DNA from: Ancylothrix sp. D3o
GTDB lineage: Bacteria; Cyanobacteriota; Cyanobacteriia; Cyanobacteriales; Oscillatoriaceae
NCBI RefSeq assembly: GCF_025370775.1
Contig: NZ_JAMXEX010000003.1
Span: forward strand, 62,001-126,000
Length of the DNA stretch: 64,000 nt
Reading direction: 5' to 3'
Every line of letters begins with the position of its first letter. Positions within the stretch are counted from its first letter, which is position 1. The position numbers and the translations under genes were made by a program. Positions 30,755 to 40,397 of this stretch are shown piece by piece. The notes under the pieces were generated by a model. The model searched no databases, was not told where the DNA came from, and was given only the letters and a program-made list of their open reading frames with translations.

Positions 30755-31819
30755 ATGAGGGTTTTTTGGGGTTTGGTGTTGTTGGTGGTTTTAGGGCTTT
30801 CTGGGTGTGGTTTGTTTGGCGGAGAAAGTGGGGGAGAAAGTGGCCGGTGGTGGGAGGTTTATTTTACGGAACCGGGCCGGCCTAATGCGGAGATTGTTTC
30901 GCGGTTGGTGGGTTATATTGATAGTAGTAAAAGTAAAATTGATGTGGCGGCTTTTGAGTTTGATTTGGGTGTGGTGGCTCAGGCTTTGGAGCGGGCAAAA
31001 AAACGTGGTGTTGCTGTGCGCTGGCTGACGGATGATGAGTATGGTTTGGGGGCGGAAAATAAGCCGGGAAAGGGACAGTTTGCGGTTTTGATGCGGGCGG
31101 GTATTCCTGTTAAGACGGATAAAGGTCAGGATTTGATGCACAATAAGTTTATTGTGTTTGATAATAAGATTGTGTGGACGGGTTCGACGAATTTAACGAT
31201 TAATGGAACGCAAAAGAATAATAATAATGTGATTGTTTTGAAGTCGAAGGAATTAGCAGGAATTTTTGAGCGACAGTTTGATGAAATGTGGCGAGGAGAG
31301 TTTGGGGCTTCTCGTTTGTCTACGGTGGAAAGTCAGGATGTGGTGGTGAATAATACGCGGGTTCGGGTGTTGTTTTCGCCGGAGGATAAGGTGGCTGAAA
31401 AGTTGGCGGGGTTGATTTCTGGGGCTAAAAAAAGTGTTCGGTTTATGGCGTTTTCTTTTACCCATGAGGGGATGGGTAAGGCTATGTTGAGTCGTGCGAG
31501 GGCGGGGGTGGATGTGCAGGGGATTTTTGAGACGCGGGGAAGTGAGACGCAGTATAGTGAGTTGCGGCAGTTTTATTGTGGGGGATTGCCGGTGCGCCAA
31601 GATACGAATCCGAGTGCGTTTCATCATAAGGTTTTGGTGATTGATGGGGAAACGGTGGTGACGGGTTCGTTTAATTTTTCTAATAATGCGGATCTGCGGA
31701 ATGATGAGAATGTGGTGATTTTGTTTAATGGTGATGTGGCGAAGGAGTTTTTGGGTGAGTTTAATGTGCGTTGGGGGGAGTCGCGTCAACCTTCTAAAGT
31801 TAAGATGAAGTGCCGGTGA
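30755..31819 (+). CDS. Phospholipase D-like lipoprotein (PLD/Nuc superfamily)
   Basis: A 354-residue predicted lipoprotein. The N-terminus is a hydrophobic signal with lipobox LSGC (Cys18). Two HKD catalytic motifs are complete: H129-N-K131 in MHNKFIVFD with downstream TGSTNLT, and H290-H-K292 in FHHKVLVID with TGSFNFS. Such enzymes hydrolyse or transfer phosphodiester bonds (phospholipids or nucleic acids); substrate unknown. The short size and single pair of HKD motifs resemble Nuc-like proteins and cardiolipin-synthase relatives. The sense strand is extremely G/T-rich, unlike neighbouring genes. The likely location is membrane-anchored, outside the cytoplasm. Confidence 0.9.
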   Translation: MRVFWGLVLLVVLGLSGCGLFGGESGGESGRWWEVYFTEPGRPNAEIVSRLVGYIDSSKSKIDVAAFEFDLGVVAQALERAKKRGVAVRWLTDDEYGLGAENKPGKGQFAVLMRAGIPVKTDKGQDLMHNKFIVFDNKIVWTGSTNLTINGTQKNNNNVIVLKSKELAGIFERQFDEMWRGEFGASRLSTVESQDVVVNNTRVRVLFSPEDKVAEKLAGLISGAKKSVRFMAFSFTHEGMGKAMLSRARAGVDVQGIFETRGSETQYSELRQFYCGGLPVRQDTNPSAFHHKVLVIDGETVVTGSFNFSNNADLRNDENVVILFNGDVAKEFLGEFNVRWGESRQPSKVKMKCR

Positions 31820-31894
31820 TTTTTTTGTTGGGATGTGGGGGATATTTTGGCGTTGAAAATTGGAAATTTAACACCAAAATATTCTTTCTTAAAA

Positions 31895-32266
31895 CTAATT
31901 AATGCTTGGTAAATTAGGGTCTTCTTTACAAGTTTTTAGGGGTAATGCTTCTCCGCTTTCAATTTTTTTGATTCTCATTTGATTAGTATCTGTTATGACT
32001 TGTAAACAAGCACAACCATATCCATAGTAACCATTAGTTCTTACATATTGGTTTTCGTTAAGATTGGGTAGGTTTTCCATTCCTTTTGCTTGAGTTCCTC
32101 CTTGACTTGAAATAATCCAAGTGCCATCGCTGTCTTTTAAATACCAGTTGGCGGGGGTTGGATTCATTAGCCATCCACACCTGGTTTCTGTGGCGTTACT
32201 CGGAAGAGAAAATATAGAAATAGTTGAAAAAATACTGAGGATACAGAAAAGATTTTTTTTGTTCAT
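31895..32266 (-). CDS. Secreted DUF4087 protein
   Basis: A 123-residue protein with an N-terminal signal peptide (about 1-25, cleavage near SNA-TE). The mature part shows RCGWLMNPTPANWYLKDSDG, WIISSQGG and YYGYGCACLQV, the pattern I recognise as DUF4087. It has four Cys that may form two disulfides. Function unknown; presumably periplasmic. It stands between the phospholipase-D-like gene (convergent) and the end of the leftward polysaccharide operon. Confidence 0.8.
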   Translation of the reverse strand: MNKKNLFCILSIFSTISIFSLPSNATETRCGWLMNPTPANWYLKDSDGTWIISSQGGTQAKGMENLPNLNENQYVRTNGYYGYGCACLQVITDTNQMRIKKIESGEALPLKTCKEDPNLPSIN

Positions 32267-32374
32267 TTTAGATTAATTTATCTGGATAAATTAAGATAGT
32301 AACCTATAACTGGATAAATTTTCTTTATAGGCTACATTTCTTAATAATCCTTAAATTTTTAAAGATTTTCTTTC

Positions 32375-33364
32375 TTATAAAGCTGTTTTATATTCAACTA
32401 AAGTGCTGCGTTTATTTAACAGCCGGTTGAAATAAAATTGTAACTGTCCCTGCACTTGGGGAAGCTTACCCAAGACACAGGATAAGGCATAAAGAGCCGC
32501 CGGTTTTCCTGGCAATTGTTGCCGCAGATAACGGTAAATGCGAAAGCCTAAAAGTGGATAAACAAGAAACAGCAATAAACTCCAACCATGAGTTAAAAAA
32601 GCCATCAAGATTGCTACAGTTGGCACCAATAAACCCCACAACCAATTGCTGCGACTTTCCTTTACCCAATGACGCTCAGGTTCACCGCCGTGCATTGCTG
32701 CACCTTCTGCAAAAGCATGACCGGCTCTAACATTTCGCTTCCACCATTGAGCAAACTTAAACATCTGAGCATCATGCAAAGTCATCTCTGCATCTACTCG
32801 CAAAATTTTCCAATTATTTTGTCGCAATCTTACACATAATTCTGGTTCTTCACCGGCAATTAAATTGTCATTAAACCCCCCCACTTGTTGTAAAGCTTTC
32901 ACCCGCATCATAGCATCGCCACCACAAGCTTTTGCCTCACCAATGGGTGTATCCCACTCTATATCACAGAGCAAATTATAAATGGAAACTTCGGGAAAAC
33001 GTTCCCGCCGGCGACCACAAACTACTGCCAAATGAGGCTGATTTTGCAATTCCTTAACGGCGGTTTCTATCCACCCATCAACTACCTCGCAATCGCCATC
33101 AACAAACTGCACAAATTCAATTTCTGGAGCAATTTGCAATAAGTGATGAAAACCGGCATTTCTGGCTCGCGCCGCTGTAAAAGGAATCGATAAATCCAAC
33201 TCAAGCACACTCACACCCAAACCGCGAGCTAATTGCACACTGCCATCAGTTGAACCCGAATCTACATAAACAATTTGGTCAACTTTTCCTAAGACAGAAA
33301 CCAGGGAGTTTTTCAAGCGTTCGCCTTCATTTCGGCCAATTGTAACTAATCCTATTTTGCTCAT
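32375..33364 (-). CDS. Family 2 glycosyltransferase
   Basis: A 329-residue GT-A fold enzyme, last gene of the leftward polysaccharide operon. The N-terminus IGLVTIGRNEGERLKNSLVS and VDQIVYVDSGSTDGS bind the nucleotide sugar; the metal-binding acidic motif is in VQFVDGDCEVVDGW, and an acceptor-side acidic residue is likely in AGEEPELCVRLRQ. Two hydrophobic helices near 245-280 suggest membrane association. Its start overlaps the acetyltransferase gene by four bases, so the two are translationally coupled. Sugar donor unknown. Confidence 0.88.
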   Translation of the reverse strand: MSKIGLVTIGRNEGERLKNSLVSVLGKVDQIVYVDSGSTDGSVQLARGLGVSVLELDLSIPFTAARARNAGFHHLLQIAPEIEFVQFVDGDCEVVDGWIETAVKELQNQPHLAVVCGRRRERFPEVSIYNLLCDIEWDTPIGEAKACGGDAMMRVKALQQVGGFNDNLIAGEEPELCVRLRQNNWKILRVDAEMTLHDAQMFKFAQWWKRNVRAGHAFAEGAAMHGGEPERHWVKESRSNWLWGLLVPTVAILMAFLTHGWSLLLFLVYPLLGFRIYRYLRQQLPGKPAALYALSCVLGKLPQVQGQLQFYFNRLLNKRSTLVEYKTAL

Positions 33365-33903
33365 TTTGCCTCTGTTTTTGTTGGAATAAGTTTTGCCGGA
33401 ATTCCTACTGCTGTACTACTTGCAGGAATATCAGAAAGGACAACAGCATTCGCACCAATACAAGCATCATCGCCGATAGTTAAATTGCCTAAAATTTTCG
33501 CACCGGCACCTATATTTACACGATTTCCTAATTTTGGTGCATCAAAAGGCCGGTCTAAATAACGATTCCCCAAAGTCACACCTTGACGAATAATACAATC
33601 ATCGCCAATCACGGAATAACCATGAATAACTATCCCACTTTGATGCTCAATAATTACACGCCGGCCCAGTTGGACAGTGTAGGGTAATTCTATGCCGTAA
33701 CCATTACGGATTTTGCGATATAAAGAACGATAAAGCACACTTAAAGGAGCGCGAAAAATCAAGGGTTTAATGGTCATTCTCCACGCCCCAAAACGCTGCA
33801 CAGCAACGGCACGAAATCCGGGGAGCGTCCAATCGCGTCCGTGTGCGATCCAATCTTCTTTAATTTGCGCCCAAAGTCCTAATTTTTCTGGTTCTTGGCT
33901 CAT
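33361..33903 (-). CDS. Hexapeptide-repeat (LbH) acyltransferase, serine acetyltransferase-like
   Basis: A 180-residue O-acetyltransferase with left-handed beta-helix repeats. An N-terminal helical part (1-75) is followed by hexapeptide-type turns such as GIVIHGYSVIGDDCIIRQGV, IGAGAKILGNLTIGDDACIG and ANAVVLSDIPA. The layout resembles CysE/colanic-acid-type acetyltransferases. Located between two GT2 genes with four-base overlaps at both ends, it most likely acetylates a sugar of the polysaccharide rather than serine. Acetyl acceptor unknown. Confidence 0.88.
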   Translation of the reverse strand: MSQEPEKLGLWAQIKEDWIAHGRDWTLPGFRAVAVQRFGAWRMTIKPLIFRAPLSVLYRSLYRKIRNGYGIELPYTVQLGRRVIIEHQSGIVIHGYSVIGDDCIIRQGVTLGNRYLDRPFDAPKLGNRVNIGAGAKILGNLTIGDDACIGANAVVLSDIPASSTAVGIPAKLIPTKTEAK

Positions 33904-34892
33904 ACTTCCACTCCTTTTAAAACAACACTATTACGGATAAAATCAGTTAAAATTTGTGGCGGATCGCTGTCTGGTTTGCGCTGAATAGAACGCCGCATCC
34001 GCCATAAAACGAATCCAAAAACCCATAGTGCATCTGCAACCGCTGCATACAACCGGCCATAATTTTTGACAAAAAATCTTTTACGAGAATCAAACCAATA
34101 ACCCGGTAATCTTTTCGGCGGTTTTTTGGTATCTGTGACACCGGAACTTTGCCCGACTAAATGCACTACCCGACTTGCCGGCACATACCAACATGGCCAC
34201 CCGGCTTTATTTGCTGATAAACAAAAGTCTTCTTCTTCAAAATACATAAAGTATTTTTCATCGAGTAAACCAATGCTTTCAAATACTTCTCTGCGGATAA
34301 TCATACTCGCACCGGCCACCCAATCTGTGACGCAATTTTCATCACTTACAGGCGGTGCAATCACCCATTTTGATAATAATTTTGTTACTACTCCTAAGCG
34401 CAATCCATTATCAAGTTCACTTTGGATTGTATGAAAGCGAAATGCTGAACATTGCGGGGTGGTATCGGGGTCTTCTAACCGACTGCCGGCAATCCCAACT
34501 GTGGGGTTTTCGTCCATAAAATTAACCAAAATTTCTAAAGCTTTTGGTCGGACAATTGTATCGGGATTTAGCAGTAAAATATATTGAGGTGGATTGGCTG
34601 ATTCTAAAGCTTTGCGAATCACAGCATTATTGCCATAAGCATAACCGCCATTGCGATCTAAAGGCATAAAAGAAACCCAATTTTGCCAATTTTCGCTTTT
34701 AATGGCGCTGCTTATTTCCTCAACAGAATTATCACCAGATGCGTTATCAGAAACGACCACATGAGTGCCTGGTAACGCTTGTATCTCACTTTCTAGGGAG
34801 CGTAAACAATCGATTGTGAGGGCGGGTGTGCGATAGTTGACAATCACTACCAGCAACCGAGTTGCGCTGTTTTGGGGAAATTCATTAACCAT
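33900..34892 (-). CDS. Family 2 glycosyltransferase (rhamnosyltransferase-like)
   Basis: A 330-residue GT2 enzyme with the WbbL-type layout: LLVVIVNYRTPALTIDCLRS at the N-terminus, VVVSDNASGDNS for nucleotide binding, ILLLNPDTIV with the metal-binding Asp, and YFEEEDFCLSANKAGW with the probable catalytic acid. Proteins with this signature often transfer rhamnose, but the donor here is not proven. Translationally coupled (four-base overlap) to the acetyltransferase downstream and 26 bases from the GT14 gene upstream. Confidence 0.88.
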   Translation of the reverse strand: MVNEFPQNSATRLLVVIVNYRTPALTIDCLRSLESEIQALPGTHVVVSDNASGDNSVEEISSAIKSENWQNWVSFMPLDRNGGYAYGNNAVIRKALESANPPQYILLLNPDTIVRPKALEILVNFMDENPTVGIAGSRLEDPDTTPQCSAFRFHTIQSELDNGLRLGVVTKLLSKWVIAPPVSDENCVTDWVAGASMIIRREVFESIGLLDEKYFMYFEEEDFCLSANKAGWPCWYVPASRVVHLVGQSSGVTDTKKPPKRLPGYWFDSRKRFFVKNYGRLYAAVADALWVFGFVLWRMRRSIQRKPDSDPPQILTDFIRNSVVLKGVEV

Positions 34893-34918
34893 TTTCTATT
34901 TTTCTCCTATTAAAAAAG

Positions 34919-35938
34919 TTAACTAACTGTGATTGGTTCTCGATTGAATTCTTCAGAATTTGGAGGGCTAAAAACAACGCTTTCTGCTGGATTTGGCTGC
35001 CGGTCTAACAAATCAAAAATCTTGCTATCTTTGCTCATTTCAAATTTGCGAGCAAATAACTTTGTCGAGTAAGCTAACCTTGTATAATCTTTGGCAACAA
35101 AAATGCGAGGTCGGGTAGGGTTGGGATTATTCCAATCGATGTAAAATTTATTATCTTTGACAATTTTTTCTTTAAATGGCGAATTAACAATCAAAGTTTG
35201 GAAGAACATTTCATCGGGAATATCCACATATTTAAAAAACTCTACAAAACCAGGATTTTGCTGTAAATAACTGTGAATATACTCGACACACTCGCGGGGT
35301 AAACAGCAAAATTGTGAACCGCGATAAGGTTCAAAACCTTGGGGAAATTGCCGTTTGGGTTTCACCGGCGCCAAAAACATTAAACTTGACCACAAGGCTG
35401 ATAGAATTTTAAACCATTTTTTATTCCCCCGACAATAGCGGTTAAAAGAATTGAGATTCAGCGAACCTGGAAAAACAAACCGCAAACTGCCAAAGCGAAA
35501 ATGCCAGTAATTGATATTATCATAGTTACGATTTGGCCAGCCGATAGCATCCGTTGGAATAGAATTATCTTGATATTCGAGAAAAATTTGGTCGGGGTTT
35601 TGACTAAAAAATTCTTCAATTTGGGCAGTGGATTTTACAGGGTAATCTTGACCGCTTAAAAATACAAGGCGGTCAAAATCTAGTTGCCGGTTGCAGAGTT
35701 CTTTAATTCCCTCCAGCATTGCTGCAACTATGCCAAAATCTCCCCAATAGCAAGAAATTCTTTTTGTAAACCAAACATTAGGAAAATTGAGGTTAGATGT
35801 CAGTTGGGTATAAATTTCTGGGGAAGTTTTTTTGTCAATGTGTAAGAAAAACAAAGCGTTTTCATTATTAAGGCGGTTCACCAAACGAATTAACTGTTCT
35901 GGGAACCTATGCGCGAGAATAATGTAGGCAATTTTCAT
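34919..35938 (-). CDS. Core-2/I-branching (GT14-like) glycosyltransferase
   Basis: A 339-residue protein matching the beta-1,6-N-acetylglucosaminyltransferase / peptide O-xylosyltransferase family. Recognisable segments are IAYIILAHRFPEQLIRLVNR, FFLHIDKKT, DRLVFLSGQDYPVKS and GSQFCCLPRECVEYI. In bacteria such genes occur mostly in polysaccharide loci and may add a branching sugar. No membrane segment. Family assignment is good; linkage and sugar are inference. It is one of several consecutive transferase genes with short gaps in the leftward operon. Confidence 0.82.
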   Translation of the reverse strand: MKIAYIILAHRFPEQLIRLVNRLNNENALFFLHIDKKTSPEIYTQLTSNLNFPNVWFTKRISCYWGDFGIVAAMLEGIKELCNRQLDFDRLVFLSGQDYPVKSTAQIEEFFSQNPDQIFLEYQDNSIPTDAIGWPNRNYDNINYWHFRFGSLRFVFPGSLNLNSFNRYCRGNKKWFKILSALWSSLMFLAPVKPKRQFPQGFEPYRGSQFCCLPRECVEYIHSYLQQNPGFVEFFKYVDIPDEMFFQTLIVNSPFKEKIVKDNKFYIDWNNPNPTRPRIFVAKDYTRLAYSTKLFARKFEMSKDSKIFDLLDRQPNPAESVVFSPPNSEEFNREPITVS

Positions 35939-35954
35939 CGTTTTTCCTCAAATT

Positions 35955-37181
35955 TTAAACAGTAATTTTTTGCGATATCGGCAAGTTAGCTTTTTCTGCC
36001 AAGCTTTGAATCACAGAACTAAGCGCAGCAGCCCAACCTTTAGAAACGTCATAAAATTGTTCTTGCAATGCTAAACAATTGCGACGTTTTTGCTCGTAAA
36101 ATTCGCGGTCATCGGATAATTTTAAAATCGCATCTCCGTAAGCTTGGGTATCATTGGGCGGAACTTCCACCACCCCAGAACCTACATAAGATAAAGCCGG
36201 ACAAACGGCGGAAGTAATAACAGGACGGCCTGCTAAAATTGCCTCAGCCACCACTTGATTAAACCCCTCAACAAAATCTGTAGTTGTGGGTACAATCACT
36301 GCGTGAGAACGATTAAACATTTCCCTCATTTGTGGTTTATTGCAATAACCATAACAAACAAAAGTTGCCGTTACTCCTGCTTGCTGTGCAGCGAGACGCA
36401 AAGACTCTAACTGCGAACCATTTCCGCACACATCAAAGGTGATATTTTGGCGATTTTCGGCGGCGAAACGCTTGGCAATTTCTAATAAATCAAAAACACC
36501 TTTATCACGTTCAATTCTGCCGGCAAATAGAACCCGAAACGGCGACGCATTGATATCAGGATCAACCACACCGGCAAATTCAGAACGTCGATAGGTAGGT
36601 AAAAATTCGACTATTGGCGCGTGTTGGTTGCCGGTTAGCTGTTTAACTTGTTCAGCAATATCCTCAGAAGCTACTAAAATTGCCGTGCAATCTTTGGCAA
36701 AAAAGCGGCGGTTGAGATTTAAAATTAACTTCTCTTTTCCACTTGGAACCTGATATTTCCGCCACAAAACACAATGCAAAGTCGGCACAACCTTTACGCC
36801 AAAAACCGGCAGTAAAGACAAAAGAAACCAATGCGTTGTTCCGTCCGCCACCACAGCAAAATCTGCCTTAAATAAAAGCGCCGAAACAATCAACCTCAAC
36901 CCATACCAAATTTGTCCCAAATGATAGAAAATCCCCGACGCATTCCGACCGGGGAGTGGCCGGTGTTCCAAAGTAAAATTCGCCGCCTTCAGTAGCTTTT
37001 TATCACTACTAGACGAAATAACATAACCTTCGGCATCCAAATCGCGGCAAACATCATAAAATTGCCCAGAATAAGTTACAGAAACCTGGGATGGATCATC
37101 TTGATTTTTCGCCCAATATTCATAAGTTGTGATCACATTTCCAGGGCCGGCAGCATAAATAATCTTAACTATTTTTGTCAT
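35955..37181 (-). CDS. Family 4 glycosyltransferase
   Basis: A 408-residue GT-B enzyme. The C-terminal nucleotide-sugar domain contains RVLFAGRIERDKGVFDLLEI and the E-x7-E region AVIVPTTTDFVEGFNQVVAE AILAGRPV (the retaining GT4 signature), followed by a helix to the C-terminus. The N-terminal acceptor domain starts KIIYAAGPGNVITTYEYW. Donor and acceptor unknown. Sixteen bases separate it from the GT14 gene downstream. Confidence 0.88.
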   Translation of the reverse strand: MTKIVKIIYAAGPGNVITTYEYWAKNQDDPSQVSVTYSGQFYDVCRDLDAEGYVISSSSDKKLLKAANFTLEHRPLPGRNASGIFYHLGQIWYGLRLIVSALLFKADFAVVADGTTHWFLLSLLPVFGVKVVPTLHCVLWRKYQVPSGKEKLILNLNRRFFAKDCTAILVASEDIAEQVKQLTGNQHAPIVEFLPTYRRSEFAGVVDPDINASPFRVLFAGRIERDKGVFDLLEIAKRFAAENRQNITFDVCGNGSQLESLRLAAQQAGVTATFVCYGYCNKPQMREMFNRSHAVIVPTTTDFVEGFNQVVAEAILAGRPVITSAVCPALSYVGSGVVEVPPNDTQAYGDAILKLSDDREFYEQKRRNCLALQEQFYDVSKGWAAALSSVIQSLAEKANLPISQKITV

Positions 37182-37224
37182 TATTTTTTCCTCATTTTTT
37201 ATTCAAAAAACCTTATTTTTACCC

Positions 37225-38973
37225 TCAACGTTTTTCACAACCCTCCCACCAACAAGGATTTTTATCAATAAAATCCATCAAAGCATTATATTTTGGAGAA
37301 CCCTCTTGATCTACATATTCCAAAGCACCCCAACTTCCCCACTTACCAGGAACAGCAACATCAACAAAGTGCATAAAAAGCGTGCCTCCAGCTTGTTTCC
37401 AATTGTTGAGTAATTGAGTGTACACCGCATACATTTCGGGATGTTGGTTAAGAGCAATAAAAAAATCTGTCAGTTTCTCATTATTTTCTAAACCTATTTT
37501 TCCTACAATATGCTGACCCCCTTCGTATGCAACCAATTGTAGACCCTTATCTTTCGCAACCTTTGCTTGGTAAAGAAAACTCTTCATATTCTTATCCAAA
37601 CTATCGCTACTTGTGCCATCTCCTAATACATTCCCCTCTTTTAATTGTTGAAAAGCCTTTGCAAAACCGCCATCCGAATCTTGCCACCAAGATTCAATAT
37701 TTTTAAGGCTTTCTTTCTCACCCAACTTTCCACTAAAATAGCCGGTCATTGCATAAGCATCTATGCCATGTTGATAGCAAGGCTTATTTCCTTCCGCCAC
37801 CCACAAAGGACAGTCTAAAATCGCTTGTTCCAAACCTTGCCATCCTGTTTGCGTGGCAATAACACACTTAACCCGCTGTTGTTCATTCTTAAAAACATCT
37901 TTCCAAATATCACAAGTTTGAGCAGTACGCATACCGTACCAATTCATATAAGACTCACCCTTATCTTCCCCCCATTTTGCCTTTCCTTGTTGCAAAGCAT
38001 ATTGCGCTTGTTCAAATTGCCAATTCCATACCTCATTAGAAAACTCCACATAAGCTACAAGATTGGGGTTTAATTTTTCTTTCACCATCAAAGCAAAATT
38101 TCTGATATATTCATCCGTTGCTTGATGAGGTATATTAAACCAAGCATCAGCATTCACTTTATTTGCCAGTGCTACCATCACCTCCACCGGCGCCCCTTTT
38201 AAAGCATAAGAAACTGTCTCTGGAGTGGGCCTGTTTTGCCATTCTTTTTGCGGAGAACCATTAGTTTGCATCCAATCCATAAACCGCAAAGCTCGAAATT
38301 TTTTAATCTTATCAATAAACACAGGATTAAAAATTTCTCCACTTTTATAAAGCTCCTCATACTGTTCTTGAATAACTTTTATATTGCGAATATAATTGCC
38401 ATTTTTATTAGGATCTGTAGCCACAATTTTTAACCAAATTCCCGCACCGCTGGCAGGATTAACATCAATTACATCTCGTCCTGGTTGAGATTCTGCGTCA
38501 ATCTTTTTAGCATCAAAGCTATATTTAATTTCGCCCTCCCCCTCATACAAAACAACATATCTGCCGCCTGGAAACTTATTAGGAATTTCCCGCAGTAATA
38601 ACGTTCCTACCGTCGTATATTTGGGAGAATCTTCAGGACGTGGCAAAGATTTTACCCAGCCATTTTCATCTAAATCTAAACTGTCATATTCCTGACTATC
38701 CCACTCGCCTTTTTCACAATCAGGCTGACCCGCTTCACATTGCGTTAACCACTTCCTTGAGGCTTTAAAATGATCTAAAAAAGGTAACTCCGTTGACCAA
38801 TCAGCAATGGCATTTAAACCCACACCCAAAGACGAATTTGCATTCTCACTTTTAGTAGCTAAAGCATTCCAACCTTGCGGCTGTCCAAAAAGCATCGGCA
38901 ACAGCAAAACCAACAATAAAACTCCCCCCGCCAACGATAAGAACCTTGTTTTCATTTTTGTAGAAAGTTCCAT
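37225..38973 (-). CDS. Secreted GH-A-like (cellulase-type barrel) protein of the polysaccharide locus
   Basis: A 582-residue protein with an N-terminal signal/anchor (about 10-30). The region 200-540 looks like a (beta/alpha)8 barrel of the GH-A clan: the acid/base pair N313-E314 lies in YVEFSNEVWNW and a probable nucleophile E483 in VAYEGGQH, 169 residues later, the strand-4/strand-7 arrangement of that clan. Residues 40-190 form a separate, possibly carbohydrate-binding region. Inside a polymer-synthesis operon it may trim, edit or release the exopolysaccharide, as bacterial cellulose operons do with their cellulases. The exact family is not recognised. A GGGGG sequence precedes ATG 38973; a second in-frame ATG lies six codons on. 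Confidence 0.7.
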   Translation of the reverse strand: MELSTKMKTRFLSLAGGVLLLVLLLPMLFGQPQGWNALATKSENANSSLGVGLNAIADWSTELPFLDHFKASRKWLTQCEAGQPDCEKGEWDSQEYDSLDLDENGWVKSLPRPEDSPKYTTVGTLLLREIPNKFPGGRYVVLYEGEGEIKYSFDAKKIDAESQPGRDVIDVNPASGAGIWLKIVATDPNKNGNYIRNIKVIQEQYEELYKSGEIFNPVFIDKIKKFRALRFMDWMQTNGSPQKEWQNRPTPETVSYALKGAPVEVMVALANKVNADAWFNIPHQATDEYIRNFALMVKEKLNPNLVAYVEFSNEVWNWQFEQAQYALQQGKAKWGEDKGESYMNWYGMRTAQTCDIWKDVFKNEQQRVKCVIATQTGWQGLEQAILDCPLWVAEGNKPCYQHGIDAYAMTGYFSGKLGEKESLKNIESWWQDSDGGFAKAFQQLKEGNVLGDGTSSDSLDKNMKSFLYQAKVAKDKGLQLVAYEGGQHIVGKIGLENNEKLTDFFIALNQHPEMYAVYTQLLNNWKQAGGTLFMHFVDVAVPGKWGSWGALEYVDQEGSPKYNALMDFIDKNPCWWEGCEKR

Positions 38974-39006
38974 AAATACCCCCTTTTAAAAACTCTTTTT
39001 AAACCC

Positions 39007-40359
39007 CTATTTTTGCGGAGCTAAAGCTCGTCGTGGCCGGCGCATAGGTTCCGGTTCTTTTAACACCAAACCAACAATTCCCCCACTACTTAAAGTAAAA
39101 ACCGGATTCAGCATTGCATTTAAAATACAATCCAGCATAAACAACATCAAAACCATCGCCACAACCACCGCCGGAGCAACCTTTGGATGAGCCCACAAAC
39201 GAGGAGGATAACGCAAAATAAATAAACTTGCCACCGGCAACAACATCGAAGCAGTTAAACTCACCAAACCCACTAAACCATTTGCTCCAAAAGCAATAAT
39301 CCACAAACTATCTGTAACAGAAATATCCTTTCCATTCTCATCATAAACACGCGACCGGCCCCACCCTCCCCAACCAAAAATCATCCGTTCTCGCGCTTTT
39401 TTAGAAAGGATTTCTTCATTATCTAAACGAAACTCAAAAGATTGAGCCCGTTCAGCATTTGTTGCTTGGGTAATAATCGGAACAATATCCTTACTAGAAA
39501 TATTTCCACTCACCCCATTGTAGACGTAATAACACATTCCAAACATCAAAAGAAACACCGGCAACGCCGTTCCCAAATACTGACCAGCAAACAAAAATAA
39601 AAGCCCCATCACCAAATAAAAATAAGCCCCCGTTGACTTCACCAAAACCACCGTCACCACCAACAACCCCACCAACCAACTCACCGGATAACCCCAAATA
39701 TCTCGAATAGCTTTTGTATGCCATAACCAAATTGCCACCAAAGTCGCCGCCATCATCCACATCCCAACCATCAAACCGGTTTCCATAAAAACCGTCGGTC
39801 TATAACCCCCATACCGCATAACCAACGCCCAGTTAACAGTTTGATTAAACCCAAAAATCCACTGGTGTAATTGCGGCCCTAAACGAGTTTCTGCTAAACA
39901 TAAAGGCACATAAACCAAACCCCCAATTATCATCCCAATAGCTAATTCCCGCATTCCGTTTAAACTATTGAGATAAATGCGCCCCAAAAAATAAGGCAAC
40001 CCCCAAGTAACAGTTTGGTCAAGTGTTGCAGAAAGTCCATCATAAGGGCCCAAATCATTCGTCAAAGACGACATCATAGGGCACAAACACCAAACCAACA
40101 TCGGCACATCTAACCAGCCAAATTTAAACGAATTAAAACGCTCAATATCATAAACAGCCGTAGCCAGCAGGATGCCATAACAAGTCGCCGACATTTTCGT
40201 GTAATCTGGCAAACCAGGCAGAGGAAATTGACCCAAAGGCAAAAACAGCCAAGCCGCAATAAAAGCAATCACAAGCGCCCGCTGCGTTGGAAACTGCGTG
40301 AATAAAAAAAACACAGCCGGAATCCAACCTAACATCACCAAATTACCGATAATATTCAT
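39007..40359 (-). CDS. Wzy/O-antigen-ligase-like polysaccharide polymerase
   Basis: A 450-residue integral membrane protein with about ten to twelve hydrophobic segments, a pattern of Wzy/WaaL proteins. A large extracytoplasmic loop probably lies around residues 285-345 (SGNISSKDIVPIITQATNAE and GGWGRSRVYDENG), placed as in O-antigen polymerases. The sequence itself is poorly conserved in this class, so the role depends on topology and locus context: it would polymerise repeat units after flipping by the Wzx-like protein at 43698. It sits between the oxygenase and GH-A-like genes. Confidence 0.75.
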   Translation of the reverse strand: MNIIGNLVMLGWIPAVFFLFTQFPTQRALVIAFIAAWLFLPLGQFPLPGLPDYTKMSATCYGILLATAVYDIERFNSFKFGWLDVPMLVWCLCPMMSSLTNDLGPYDGLSATLDQTVTWGLPYFLGRIYLNSLNGMRELAIGMIIGGLVYVPLCLAETRLGPQLHQWIFGFNQTVNWALVMRYGGYRPTVFMETGLMVGMWMMAATLVAIWLWHTKAIRDIWGYPVSWLVGLLVVTVVLVKSTGAYFYLVMGLLFLFAGQYLGTALPVFLLMFGMCYYVYNGVSGNISSKDIVPIITQATNAERAQSFEFRLDNEEILSKKARERMIFGWGGWGRSRVYDENGKDISVTDSLWIIAFGANGLVGLVSLTASMLLPVASLFILRYPPRLWAHPKVAPAVVVAMVLMLFMLDCILNAMLNPVFTLSSGGIVGLVLKEPEPMRRPRRALAPQK

Positions 40360-40397
40360 CTCAAAAACCTCTGCCGGTTGCCAAAAATTGCGCTTTT

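Noticed and set aside
31253-31789. 178-codon minus-strand frame within the phospholipase-D-like gene
   Set aside because: Results from the extreme G/T bias of the sense strand, which suppresses stops on the other strand; the peptide is His/Arg/Thr-rich and not protein-like.
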